Assembly (NCBI GenBank): GCA_050944685.1
Contig: JBMNRP010000028.1
Location: forward strand, 1-27,436
Length of the DNA: 27,436 bases
Direction of reading: 5' to 3'
DNA from: CADBRN01 sp050944685
GTDB lineage: Bacteria > Bacillota > Clostridia > Lachnospirales > Lachnospiraceae
Both the position numbers and the translations under genes were made by a program. The notes under the pieces are model-generated. The model had not been told where the DNA came from. It did no database searches and saw nothing but the letters and a program-made list of their open reading frames with translations. This document shows positions 5,941 to 12,778 of the stretch, piece by piece. Positions within the stretch are counted from its first letter, which is position 1; each line of letters starts with the position of its first letter.

Positions 5941-8793
5941 ATGGAGAGCAATCATTTCGTTCTCGGCATCCTCGCGCATGTGGATGCCGGAAAGACGACC
6001 CTGTCCGAGGGAATTTTATACAAAACCGGAGCGATCCGGAAGGCCGGCCGTGTAGACAGCGGCGACGCCTTTCTGGATACGTTCGATCTGGAAAAAAAGA
6101 GAGGCATCACCATTTTTTCAAAGCAGGCGGAATTCCGCCTCGGCGATTATCGCTGCAGCCTTCTGGATACCCCGGGCCACGTCGATTTTTCTCCTGAGAT
6201 GGAGCGGACGCTTCAGATTCTGGATGCGGCAATTCTGGTCATCAGCGCCCCGGAAGGCGTCAACGCGCAGGTCAGGACGCTCTGGAGCCTTCTGGATCAT
6301 TACCGTGTTCCGACGTTTCTGTTCGTCAACAAGATGGATCAGGAAGGGGCGGACCGGAACCGGATTCTTTCCGCTCTTCAGAAGGAGTTCGGTGAGGGCT
6401 GCGTCGATTTTTCGGAAGATCTGTCGGATGTAACGATGCAGGAATCCCTTGCCGTCAATGACGAGGAAGTGATGACAGCCTATCTCGACGGTCTTCCCGT
6501 CGGGGAAGAAGCGGTTCGGAAAATGATCGGGAGAAGAGAAGTTTTTCCGATCCGTTTCGGTTCGGCGCTTCACATGGAGGGAATCGACGAGCTTCTGTCG
6601 GATTTGCGCCGGTATCTGACGCATGGAACTTTTCCGGATGCGTTCGGGGCGCGGGTGTTCAAAATATCCCGCGACAGCAAGGGAACGAGACTGACCTGGA
6701 TCCGGATGACCGGAGGTGTTCTCCGCGTCAAGGAACCGGTCGGAAAAGACGGCGGCGAGAAAGTTGACCAGATCCGGATTTACTCGGGGAATTCCTTTGA
6801 GATGAGACAGGAGGTAAGTGCAGGTGAGGTCTGCGCCCTGACAGGTCCCCTGCAGACGAGACCGGGACAGGGTCTCGGCATCGAACCGGACAATGATTAT
6901 AAAATGATCCGCCCCGTCCTCGCGAGCACGGTGATCATTCCGGAGGGAGCGGACCGGGAAGCGGTGTGGCGAGCTTTTTCCGCGCTGAACGAAGAAGAGC
7001 CGATGCTTCAGATATCCCGCAGCGAGGAGACCGGAGAGATAAGCGTTGGCCTTATGGGTCAGGTGCAGACGGAGGTGCTTCACCAGATTCTTCTGGATCG
7101 CTTCGGGGTACAGGTCGGATTCGGAGAGGGGAAAATTCTTTACCGTGAGACGATCAGAAGACCGGTCGAGGGAGTCGGCCATTTTGAGCCGCTCCGTCAC
7201 TACGCAGAGGTTCATCTGCTGCTTGAGCCGGGAGAGCCGGGAAGCGGTCTGATTTTTGACACCGCCTGCAGTACGGATGAGCTTGCCGTAAACTGGCAGA
7301 GACTGATCCTGACACACCTCGCCGAGAAAAAATTCAAGGGAGTGCTGACCGGTTCCGAGATTACGGACATGAAAATTACGCTGATCGGAGGCAGGGCCAG
7401 CGAAAAGCACACCTCGGGCGGGGATTTCCGGCAGGCGACCTACCGCGCCGTCCGGCAGGGCCTGATGATGGCGGAAATGCGTCTTCTGGAGCCGGTTCTC
7501 TCATTTCAGATGGAATTGCCCTCCGGCTGCATCGGACGGGCGCTGACCGACCTGAACCGCATGAATGCGTCGTTTGAACCTCCGGCTGTGTCCGGGGAGA
7601 CGGCCGGAATTTCCGGAAAGGTTTCCGCCGCCGGACTCGGGAATTACGCGTCGGATCTGACCGCTTATTCCGGCGGACGCGGCCGGATCGTCACTTCTTT
7701 TTCCGGGTACGAACCCTGCCGTGACGCGAACGCGGTGATTGAAGAATATAATTATGATCCGGAGGCGGATACAGCGAACCCGTCTGCCTCCGTCTTCTGC
7801 TCGCACGGGGCGGGCGTTATCGTTCCGTGGGATCAGGTCCGCGAATATATGCACGTGGATACCGGCTGGCGCCCCGGCATGGTTCGCTCGGAGGACGGGT
7901 GGAAACGCGACGAAGAAAGTGTCCTGTCGGATCTGGATCTCCTCCGGGAGGATGAGGATCCGCTCTCAGCCGCGACAATCCGGGAAAAACGGAAGAAAAA
8001 AGCAGAGTCATCGCTCACATTCAAGGAGCGCGAAAAGATGCGCGGGGAGGCGGAACAGGAGCTGAAAGAAATCTTTGAGAGGACGTACGGCGCTGTCCGG
8101 AACCGGGACGGGAGTGCTTCCGGAACTCTGGACCGACAGGATTCCGAGACGGACGGGGAGCTGTACGACCAGTCTTGGAGGGACTATCGGAAGAGCGGCA
8201 GCTTCGGAAAGGCAAGACCCGGTGCTTCAAAAAAGAAGGAAGGAAAAGGAACCGGAAGTCCTCATTATCTTCTGGTCGACGGATACAATGTGATTTTCGC
8301 CTGGGAGGAACTCCGGGCCCTCGCCTCCAAAAACATCGACGCAGCCCGCGACGCTCTGATCGAAAAAATGTCAAAGCTGCAGGGAATGTATGACGGGACG
8401 ATCATTCTGGTGTTTGACGCTTACCGCGTACACGGGAGAGAACGCAGCGTCACTCAGACGGGCGGAATCTATGTCGTCTATACAAAAGAAGCGGAGACGG
8501 CGGATGCCTTCATTGAAAAAACCGTCCATGTAATAGCGGAGAAGAACCAGGTGACGGTCGTCTCATCCGACGGTCTGGTTCAGACGATAATTCTGGGAGA
8601 AGGCGGCACCAGAATTTCCTCCCGCGAACTGCAGTCGATGCTGAAAGAATCCGGAAATATCCTCCGGGAACAGTTCCGCACGGGCGGCGAAAGGGCAGGC
8701 AAAAAAGGTCTGTCGAGACTGATGGAGCACGATACCAGGAATGTGATCCGGTCGCTTAAAGATCCGGAAACGAACGGCAAAAGCCGTTCATGA
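5941..8793 (+). CDS. EF-G/TetM-like translation GTPase fused to a C-terminal NYN (YacP/Rae1-like) nuclease domain
   Basis: The product is 950 residues. The first 640 or so resemble ribosome-protection and EF-G GTPases: P-loop AHVDAGKTT at 12-20, switch RGIT at 54-57, DTPGH at 76-80 and NKMD at 130-133, then the later EF-G-like domains. A charged linker of about 120 residues follows. From about residue 776 there is an NYN domain of the YacP type: LLVDGYNVIFAW with Asp780, VFDAYRV with Asp826, EAETADAF with Asp855 and VVSSDGLVQ with Asp877, which is a plausible acidic metal site. In Bacillus the YacP protein Rae1 cuts mRNA in the ribosomal A site. A fused protein could bring such a nuclease to the ribosome; this is inference. 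The ATG at 5941 gives an N-terminus like TetM; an in-frame TTG at 5893 would add 16 residues. It is unlikely to be simply a tetracycline-resistance gene. Confidence 0.88.
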   Translation: MESNHFVLGILAHVDAGKTTLSEGILYKTGAIRKAGRVDSGDAFLDTFDLEKKRGITIFSKQAEFRLGDYRCSLLDTPGHVDFSPEMERTLQILDAAILVISAPEGVNAQVRTLWSLLDHYRVPTFLFVNKMDQEGADRNRILSALQKEFGEGCVDFSEDLSDVTMQESLAVNDEEVMTAYLDGLPVGEEAVRKMIGRREVFPIRFGSALHMEGIDELLSDLRRYLTHGTFPDAFGARVFKISRDSKGTRLTWIRMTGGVLRVKEPVGKDGGEKVDQIRIYSGNSFEMRQEVSAGEVCALTGPLQTRPGQGLGIEPDNDYKMIRPVLASTVIIPEGADREAVWRAFSALNEEEPMLQISRSEETGEISVGLMGQVQTEVLHQILLDRFGVQVGFGEGKILYRETIRRPVEGVGHFEPLRHYAEVHLLLEPGEPGSGLIFDTACSTDELAVNWQRLILTHLAEKKFKGVLTGSEITDMKITLIGGRASEKHTSGGDFRQATYRAVRQGLMMAEMRLLEPVLSFQMELPSGCIGRALTDLNRMNASFEPPAVSGETAGISGKVSAAGLGNYASDLTAYSGGRGRIVTSFSGYEPCRDANAVIEEYNYDPEADTANPSASVFCSHGAGVIVPWDQVREYMHVDTGWRPGMVRSEDGWKRDEESVLSDLDLLREDEDPLSAATIREKRKKKAESSLTFKEREKMRGEAEQELKEIFERTYGAVRNRDGSASGTLDRQDSETDGELYDQSWRDYRKSGSFGKARPGASKKKEGKGTGSPHYLLVDGYNVIFAWEELRALASKNIDAARDALIEKMSKLQGMYDGTIILVFDAYRVHGRERSVTQTGGIYVVYTKEAETADAFIEKTVHVIAEKNQVTVVSSDGLVQTIILGEGGTRISSRELQSMLKESGNILREQFRTGGERAGKKGLSRLMEHDTRNVIRSLKDPETNGKSRS

Positions 8794-8825
8794 TTTGAAT
8801 TGATTGTAAGGGGTGACAGGCATAT

Positions 8826-9386
8826 ATGGCAGATTCCAATATTACCAAAAATGCGCTGGCAAATTCCATGAAAAATCTGATGAAAGAGAAGCCTTTTGAA
8901 AAAATCAGCGTCATCGACATCTGCAACGGATGCGGTATGAACCGGAAAAGCTTCTACTATCATTTTAAAGATAAGTATGACCTGGTGAACTGGATTTTTT
9001 ATATGGATTTCATCACGATCGTAGGAAATTATCACTACGAGGAAGGATGGGATCTGCTCGTCGTAGTCGCAAAACTGTTTTACCGGGATCAGGATTTTTA
9101 CCGCGCCGCTTTCCAGATCAAGGGTCAGAATTCATTCCGTGATTATTTTTACGAATCCATGACCCCGATCGTCTCTTTCTTTCTGAAAGATATCGGCACC
9201 GATGAAAAAGACCACGATCTGATGATATCCGCATTCTGCGACGCCTATCTAGCCATTATGGAACGGTGGCTGATCAACGGCTGCCCGATCGAACCGGAAG
9301 AATATATCGGAAAGATCAAGCAGATGTTCCAGGGGGTCGCTGTCAGCAGTCTGCCCTCCGGAAAGGAGGAGCCGCGTCCGGTCTGA
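8826..9386 (+). CDS. TetR/AcrR-family transcriptional regulator
   Basis: The 186-residue protein begins with a TetR-type DNA-binding domain. ITKNALANSMKNLMKEKPFEKISVIDIC is followed by the recognition helix region GCGMNRKSFYYHFKDKYDLV at about residues 37-56, which carries the family's FYYHFKDKxxL signature. The C-terminal ligand domain is diverse in this family and gives no clue to the effector. The ATG at 8826 has a loosely spaced AGGGG 12 bases upstream and an AGG closer in. It lies 32 bases after the GTPase-NYN gene, so the two may be co-transcribed, and it converges on the minus-strand gene at 9390-10415 with only three bases between stop codons. An operator-like nested palindrome at 10472-10522 is a candidate target. 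Confidence 0.88.
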   Translation: MADSNITKNALANSMKNLMKEKPFEKISVIDICNGCGMNRKSFYYHFKDKYDLVNWIFYMDFITIVGNYHYEEGWDLLVVVAKLFYRDQDFYRAAFQIKGQNSFRDYFYESMTPIVSFFLKDIGTDEKDHDLMISAFCDAYLAIMERWLINGCPIEPEEYIGKIKQMFQGVAVSSLPSGKEEPRPV

Positions 9387-9395
9387 ATATCAGAC
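9381..9395. repeat. Small inverted repeat containing both convergent stop codons
   Basis: GTCTGA-ATA-TCAGAC spans the ends of the TetR gene (TGA 9384-9386) and the minus-strand gene (stop 9390-9392), with one stop codon in each arm. The stem is six base pairs without a T run, so at most a weak bidirectional 3' structure. Confidence 0.5.
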
Positions 9396-10415
9396 GGGAA
9401 GCGCCTCCGCCAGTATCTGTTCGAGAGAGAAGGTGTGACGGCACTGGATGACGGTGTCATTCCGGGTCAGAACGGTTCCATTGTCGAGAAATTCGAGGTA
9501 AACCGGGTCGGTGTCGTCTTTTACGATCTTATCGATTTCCATGACATCGTTTCGCTGGTCGAAGAGAATAAACGGGTACTTCGGTTTGGTCCGGAGATGC
9601 TTGGCGAATGCGCCCATTTTTTTCATTGTTGAGCAGCTGCAGTTTTCCTCGGGAACCAGAATGGCAAACGCGTTGTCCCATGCCATGAATTCTTCGGCGC
9701 GGTTCCGGTTGAGCCATTCGCTGACGGTATCATCTCCGTAGAAATCGTACAGTCCGAACAGAGTCTTCTGCTGCTTGATGGTCTGCAGGTTTCCCGCGGT
9801 CTTCTTCGCCCCGGCGGGGAAGAGGAAGAGTGTGTTGATACATTTTCGGAGCAGCTCCGGCTGATTTCCCGAGAGACCGCCCTTCGGCATCAGACAGATA
9901 AAGGCAGAATCATTGTGGCGGGCGAAGGTTTCAAAAAGCTTGTTCTGAGAACTCATGCGTCCTCCGCACCGGACCAGGTAGGTGTAAATGCCGAGCTCAT
10001 TCCCCTGGGTCACGATGTGGTCGAGGTCCTCCGCGCTGCTCCCGGCCGGATTCGACGGGTCCACCCGCATGACGATGCACCACGGAATGCTGTACGGCTT
10101 TTTCTTCGTCAGATCGCGGATGATCTTTCCGCCGAACGTGAGAGAGTTGTAGCCGATATTAATGCCGAACCCCTTCATGTTTTCGAGGGCGGTATTCCGC
10201 AGAAGATTCCGGATCGCCGTGTAATAAGGACTGTCTTCATTCCGCAGCAGGTCCTGAAGAACATCGTAGACCTGATTCAGAAATCGCCCGCTCGCGAAAT
10301 GGCGTCCCATGTCGGTCAGTTTCCGGATGCTGCGGTTCGGGTCTTCATCCACTTCGCGGATGCTCCGGTCAACCGTCGCATCGATAATGGCACGTGTAAT
10401 ATTGTTTGGTTTCAT
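9390..10415 (-). CDS. Conserved-looking protein of unknown function, 341 residues
   Basis: I do not recognise a characterised family. The product is soluble, with no signal peptide or membrane segment. The N-terminal part is helical and charged (MKPNNITRAIIDATVDRSI, then a DPNRSIRKLTDMGRHFASG block). A central block, GFGINIGYNSLTFGG, is followed by strand-turn patterns such as YSIPWCIVMRVD, ELGIYTYLVRCGG and SAFICLMPKGG, which suggest an alpha/beta barrel-like fold. It somewhat recalls radical-SAM-related proteins but shows no CxxxCxxC cluster motif. The start is secure: GGGGGAAAA precedes the ATG by 7 bases. Its promoter carries nested inverted repeats, and it converges with a TetR regulator. 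I recall similar proteins in Lachnospiraceae near TetR genes but cannot check this here. Confidence 0.7.
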   Translation of the reverse strand: MKPNNITRAIIDATVDRSIREVDEDPNRSIRKLTDMGRHFASGRFLNQVYDVLQDLLRNEDSPYYTAIRNLLRNTALENMKGFGINIGYNSLTFGGKIIRDLTKKKPYSIPWCIVMRVDPSNPAGSSAEDLDHIVTQGNELGIYTYLVRCGGRMSSQNKLFETFARHNDSAFICLMPKGGLSGNQPELLRKCINTLFLFPAGAKKTAGNLQTIKQQKTLFGLYDFYGDDTVSEWLNRNRAEEFMAWDNAFAILVPEENCSCSTMKKMGAFAKHLRTKPKYPFILFDQRNDVMEIDKIVKDDTDPVYLEFLDNGTVLTRNDTVIQCRHTFSLEQILAEALPV

Positions 10416-10450
10416 TTATTTTTCCCCCGGAAATCTGAATGTTGAAATTG

Positions 10451-10456
10451 ATTATA
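10451..10456 (-). promoter_or_regulatory. -10 box for the 341-residue protein gene
   Basis: On the minus strand TATAAT lies 35 bases upstream of the ATG. The -35 position (about 10474-10479) is a poor match and falls inside the nested inverted repeat, as expected for a regulated promoter. Confidence 0.5.
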
Positions 10457-10471
10457 ACCGGGGAACCGTTT

Positions 10472-10522
10472 CCGGAAAATGGACATCTGTACGTCCGATG
10501 TCCCAAAATTGACCATTTCCGG
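10472..10522. promoter_or_regulatory. Nested inverted repeats, candidate operator
   Basis: The inner repeat is GGACATC (10481-10487) and GATGTCC (10497-10503) around a nine-base centre. The outer repeat is CCGGAAAATGG (10472-10482) and CCATTTCCGG (10513-10522), perfect apart from one extra A. It covers the -35 region of the minus-strand promoter and lies 29 bases before the -35 box of rpsF. A TetR-type operator is plausible, and the regulator at 8826-9386 is the nearest candidate. No binding data are claimed. Confidence 0.5.
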
Positions 10523-10550
10523 CCAAATTGCCGAATCTTTTTAAAAAATC

Positions 10551-10579
10551 TTTACATCGCGTATTTTCCATGTTAAAAT
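10551..10579 (+). promoter_or_regulatory. Promoter of rpsF-rpsR
   Basis: TTTACA (10551-10556), a 17-base spacer and TAAAAT (10574-10579), with TG at 10571-10572 as an extended -10 element. Transcription would start near 10586. Confidence 0.8.
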
Positions 10580-10585
10580 TTGTTT

Positions 10586-10655
10586 CCGTGGGTTATTTCA
10601 CAGCCTTGTTTTCCGATCGGATCGGAAAGCCTTATGTCCAGAAGGAGGAAGACAT
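10586..10655 (+). promoter_or_regulatory. rpsF leader with hairpin, possible S6:S18 autoregulatory site
   Basis: TTTCCGAT (10610-10617), loop CGG and ATCGGAAA (10621-10628) form an 8-bp hairpin just ahead of the AGGAGGAA ribosome binding site. A known S6:S18-binding leader occurs before rpsF in many bacteria and features a CCG element; the CCG in this stem is suggestive only. Confidence 0.35.
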
Positions 10656-11099
10656 ATGAATCATTATGAACTCGCGCTTGTAGTAAGCGCAAAGATCGAC
10701 GACGCTGCCAGAGCGGCGGTTGTTGAAAAAGCCAAAGGTTATGTAACACGTTACGGCGGGGAGATCCTCGGCGTCGAGGAGTGGGGAAAGAAAAGACTTG
10801 CCTACGAAATCCGCCATGAGCGTGACGGCTATTACTTCTTTGTTGCGTTTGACGCAGCGCCGGACGCGCCCGCCCAGATCGAGAGCCATGTCCGCATCAT
10901 GGACAATGTTCTGAGATATCTGATCGTCCGCAGAGACGAAAACGGCGAGGAGATGTTCGAGAATCCGACTGAGGCTCCTGCAGCCGAGGCGGCACCAAAG
11001 GCCGCGGAGGCGCCGGCGGAAACCGCGGAGACGCCCGCTGAAGAAGCACCGGCAGAAGAGGCAGCGGACGATAATACTGAAGCAAAGGAGGAAAACTAA
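10656..11099 (+). CDS. rpsF: 30S ribosomal protein S6 with a long acidic Ala/Pro/Glu tail
   Basis: S6 binds S18 and 16S rRNA on the platform of the small subunit. Residues 1-95 match the family: MNHYELALVVSAKID, the WGKKRLAYEIRHERDGYYFF strand block and the IMDNVLRYLIVRRDE end of the fold. Most bacterial S6 proteins stop soon after this. Here about 50 further residues of low complexity follow, made of Ala, Pro and Glu repeats (PAAEAAPKAAEAPAETAE and so on). The ATG at 10656 follows AGAAGGAGGAAGACAT closely and is secure. rpsR begins at the base directly after the stop codon, so the two should be translationally coupled. The usual ssb gene between them is absent. Confidence 0.95.
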   Translation: MNHYELALVVSAKIDDAARAAVVEKAKGYVTRYGGEILGVEEWGKKRLAYEIRHERDGYYFFVAFDAAPDAPAQIESHVRIMDNVLRYLIVRRDENGEEMFENPTEAPAAEAAPKAAEAPAETAETPAEEAPAEEAADDNTEAKEEN

Positions 11100-11366
11100 A
11101 TGGCTTACGGAAACAGCGAAGGCGGAAGAGACGAGTATCGTTCCAGAAGAAGAGCTCCCCGCAGAAGAAGAAAAGTCTGTGTTTTCTGCGGAAAAGAGAA
11201 TACGATCAGCTACAAGGATGCTGCGAAGCTGAGACATTACATTTCTGAGAGGGGAAAAATCCTGCCCAGAAGAGTGACCGGAAACTGTGCGAAGCATCAG
11301 AGAGCGATCACAACCGCGATCAAGAGAGCAAGGCATATGGCGATCCTGCCCTATGTAGAGGACTGA
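11100..11366 (+). CDS. rpsR: 30S ribosomal protein S18
   Basis: The 88-residue protein carries the S18 core KDAAKLRHYISERGKILPRR, then VTGNCAKHQRAITTAIKRAR and the C-terminal LPYVED. The N-terminal extension is basic (SRRRAPRRRRK). It has the cysteine-rich zinc-type version: CVFC near residues 27-30, Cys in GNCAKH and a following His. S18 pairs with S6 in the ribosome. The ATG directly abuts the rpsF stop codon, and a GAGGAAAA inside the end of rpsF serves as its ribosome binding site. A GC-rich terminator follows. Confidence 0.96.
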   Translation: MAYGNSEGGRDEYRSRRRAPRRRRKVCVFCGKENTISYKDAAKLRHYISERGKILPRRVTGNCAKHQRAITTAIKRARHMAILPYVED

Positions 11367-11386
11367 TCCAACAGACGGTTATTCAT

Positions 11387-11425
11387 GGCCGCGACACGAA
11401 ATGTGCCGCGGCCTTATCTTTTTTC
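11387..11425 (+). terminator. Terminator after rpsR
   Basis: GGCCGCG (11387-11393) pairs with CGCGGCC (11407-11413), with CAC/GTG pairs inside after one mismatch. It is followed by TTATCTTTTTT. Confidence 0.9.
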
Positions 11426-11477
11426 GCTTCACAGGCAAGAGCCCGAAAGATTGCGGGGGAGACACGGCCCCTTCGAA

Positions 11478-11506
11478 TTGAAAAGTAATATCCGCTGTGG
11501 TAAAAT
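11478..11506 (+). promoter_or_regulatory. Promoter of ftsW and the genes behind it
   Basis: TTGAAA (11478-11483), 17-base spacer, TAAAAT (11501-11506), with TG at 11498-11499. No strong promoter or terminator was noticed between here and 24513, so it may drive a long transcript. Confidence 0.75.
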
Positions 11507-11548
11507 TATCCCAAATGTTCAGCAAGTTTTTGGGAGTATTGAATATTG

Positions 11549-12778
11549 ATGAATAAGGGGAAACGCTCACGCGCGAGGGGAATAAACAGGCGTGTGGGCT
11601 ATTACGACTACAATCTGCTGGCAGTCGTCATTCTGCTGATCTGTTTCGGCCTGGTGATGCTGTACAGTGCGAGCGCGTACGAGGCGGCCACCTCGTCTCT
11701 TGCCGATGATATGTATTACTTCCGGAGGCAGGCATTATACGACATCGTGGCGGTCGGACTGGCGATCTTTATTTCGACGCGGGATTACCACTCCAGCGTG
11801 AAACACGCCCCGCTGTTTTATATTATCTCACTTGTTCTGATGGTAATGGTAAAAACGACTCCGCTCGGCCGCTCCGCCAACGGCGCCAGGAGATGGCTTT
11901 ATCTCGGAGTGCAGTTTCAGCCCTCGGAGATCGCAAAAATAACGGTTATTCTGCTGATGACACACGAGATCGTCCGGATTGGGAAAAACATTTCCCGCCG
12001 GAAATCCTTCTGGGGTCTTCTTGTGATCGGTCTGGTTCCGGCATTCTGCGCTTATTATTTCACGGAGAATCTGAGCACCGGTCTGATTATTCTGGGCATC
12101 TGTGTACTGATGATCTTTGTGGCACATCCGAAGACGAAGCCGTTTCTGATCTGGTTCGGCATCATTTCGGGGATACTCGTTGTCGCACTCTTCTACCTGA
12201 GATCGAATATCAGCAACAGCTCGAGTTTCCGTTTGCGCCGGATTCTGGTCTGGCTTCATCCGGAACAGTATGCGAAATCCGACAGCTTTCAGGTGATCCA
12301 GGGACTGTATGCGATCGGTTCCGGCGGCTTTTTCGGCAAGGGACTCGGAAACAGTGCACAGAAGCTCTCGACGATTCCGGAAGCCCAGAACGACATGATT
12401 TTCTCTATTATCTGCGAGGAACTTGGACTTTTCGGAGCCATCATCGTACTGATTTTGTTTGGCTATCTATTGTACCGACTTTTTTTTATCGCTCAGAATG
12501 CGAGAGATCTCTATGGGTCTCTGATTGCCTGCGGTGTGTTTATTCATATTTCCCTGCAGGTAATATTAAATATCTGCGTTGTGTTGAATGTCATCCCTAC
12601 CACGGGCGTGACACTTCCTTTTGTGAGCTACGGAGGAACCTCTCTGATCTTTCTGATGTTTGAGATCGGTCTTTCTCTCAGCGTGGCGCGGCAGATCGAG
12701 TGGCGGGATGAACCGGAGAAAGCAGGTGCAGCAAATGAGTATCAGGTATCTGAAAGAAATCTTGGAAAACAGCAATAA
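11549..12778 (+). CDS. ftsW: FtsW/RodA/SpoVE-family peptidoglycan glycosyltransferase
   Basis: This SEDS-family integral membrane protein of about 409 residues polymerises lipid II into glycan strands, most likely for division. About ten hydrophobic segments are visible. Family blocks are the early LICFGLVMLYSASAYEA, GARRWLYLGVQFQPSEIAK, the loop FQVIQGLYAIGSGGFFGKG, IPEAQNDMIFSIICEELG with the conserved Asp needed for activity, and NVIPTTGVTLPFVSYGGTS near the C-terminus. The last block favours FtsW/SpoVE over RodA. The ATG at 11549 is 12 bases after GGGAG, and a TTG at 11546 is equally possible. The gene is not in a cell-wall cluster here. Its end overlaps the sirtuin-like gene by 44 bases. 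A SpoVE role cannot be ruled out from sequence. Confidence 0.9.
   Translation: MNKGKRSRARGINRRVGYYDYNLLAVVILLICFGLVMLYSASAYEAATSSLADDMYYFRRQALYDIVAVGLAIFISTRDYHSSVKHAPLFYIISLVLMVMVKTTPLGRSANGARRWLYLGVQFQPSEIAKITVILLMTHEIVRIGKNISRRKSFWGLLVIGLVPAFCAYYFTENLSTGLIILGICVLMIFVAHPKTKPFLIWFGIISGILVVALFYLRSNISNSSSFRLRRILVWLHPEQYAKSDSFQVIQGLYAIGSGGFFGKGLGNSAQKLSTIPEAQNDMIFSIICEELGLFGAIIVLILFGYLLYRLFFIAQNARDLYGSLIACGVFIHISLQVILNICVVLNVIPTTGVTLPFVSYGGTSLIFLMFEIGLSLSVARQIEWRDEPEKAGAANEYQVSERNLGKQQ

Noticed and set aside
5941..7860. A straightforward tetracycline-resistance gene (tetM/tetO/tetW)
   Set aside because: The GTPase part resembles that group, but the long linker and C-terminal nuclease domain, together with a native-looking chromosomal setting, argue for another role. 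Resistance should not be inferred from this sequence alone.
8772..8789. Terminator at the end of the GTPase-NYN gene (GAACGGC-AAAA-GCCGTTC)
   Set aside because: The hairpin is perfect, but it lies inside the coding end and has no T run, so it is not a convincing terminator. Some mRNA 3' protection is possible.
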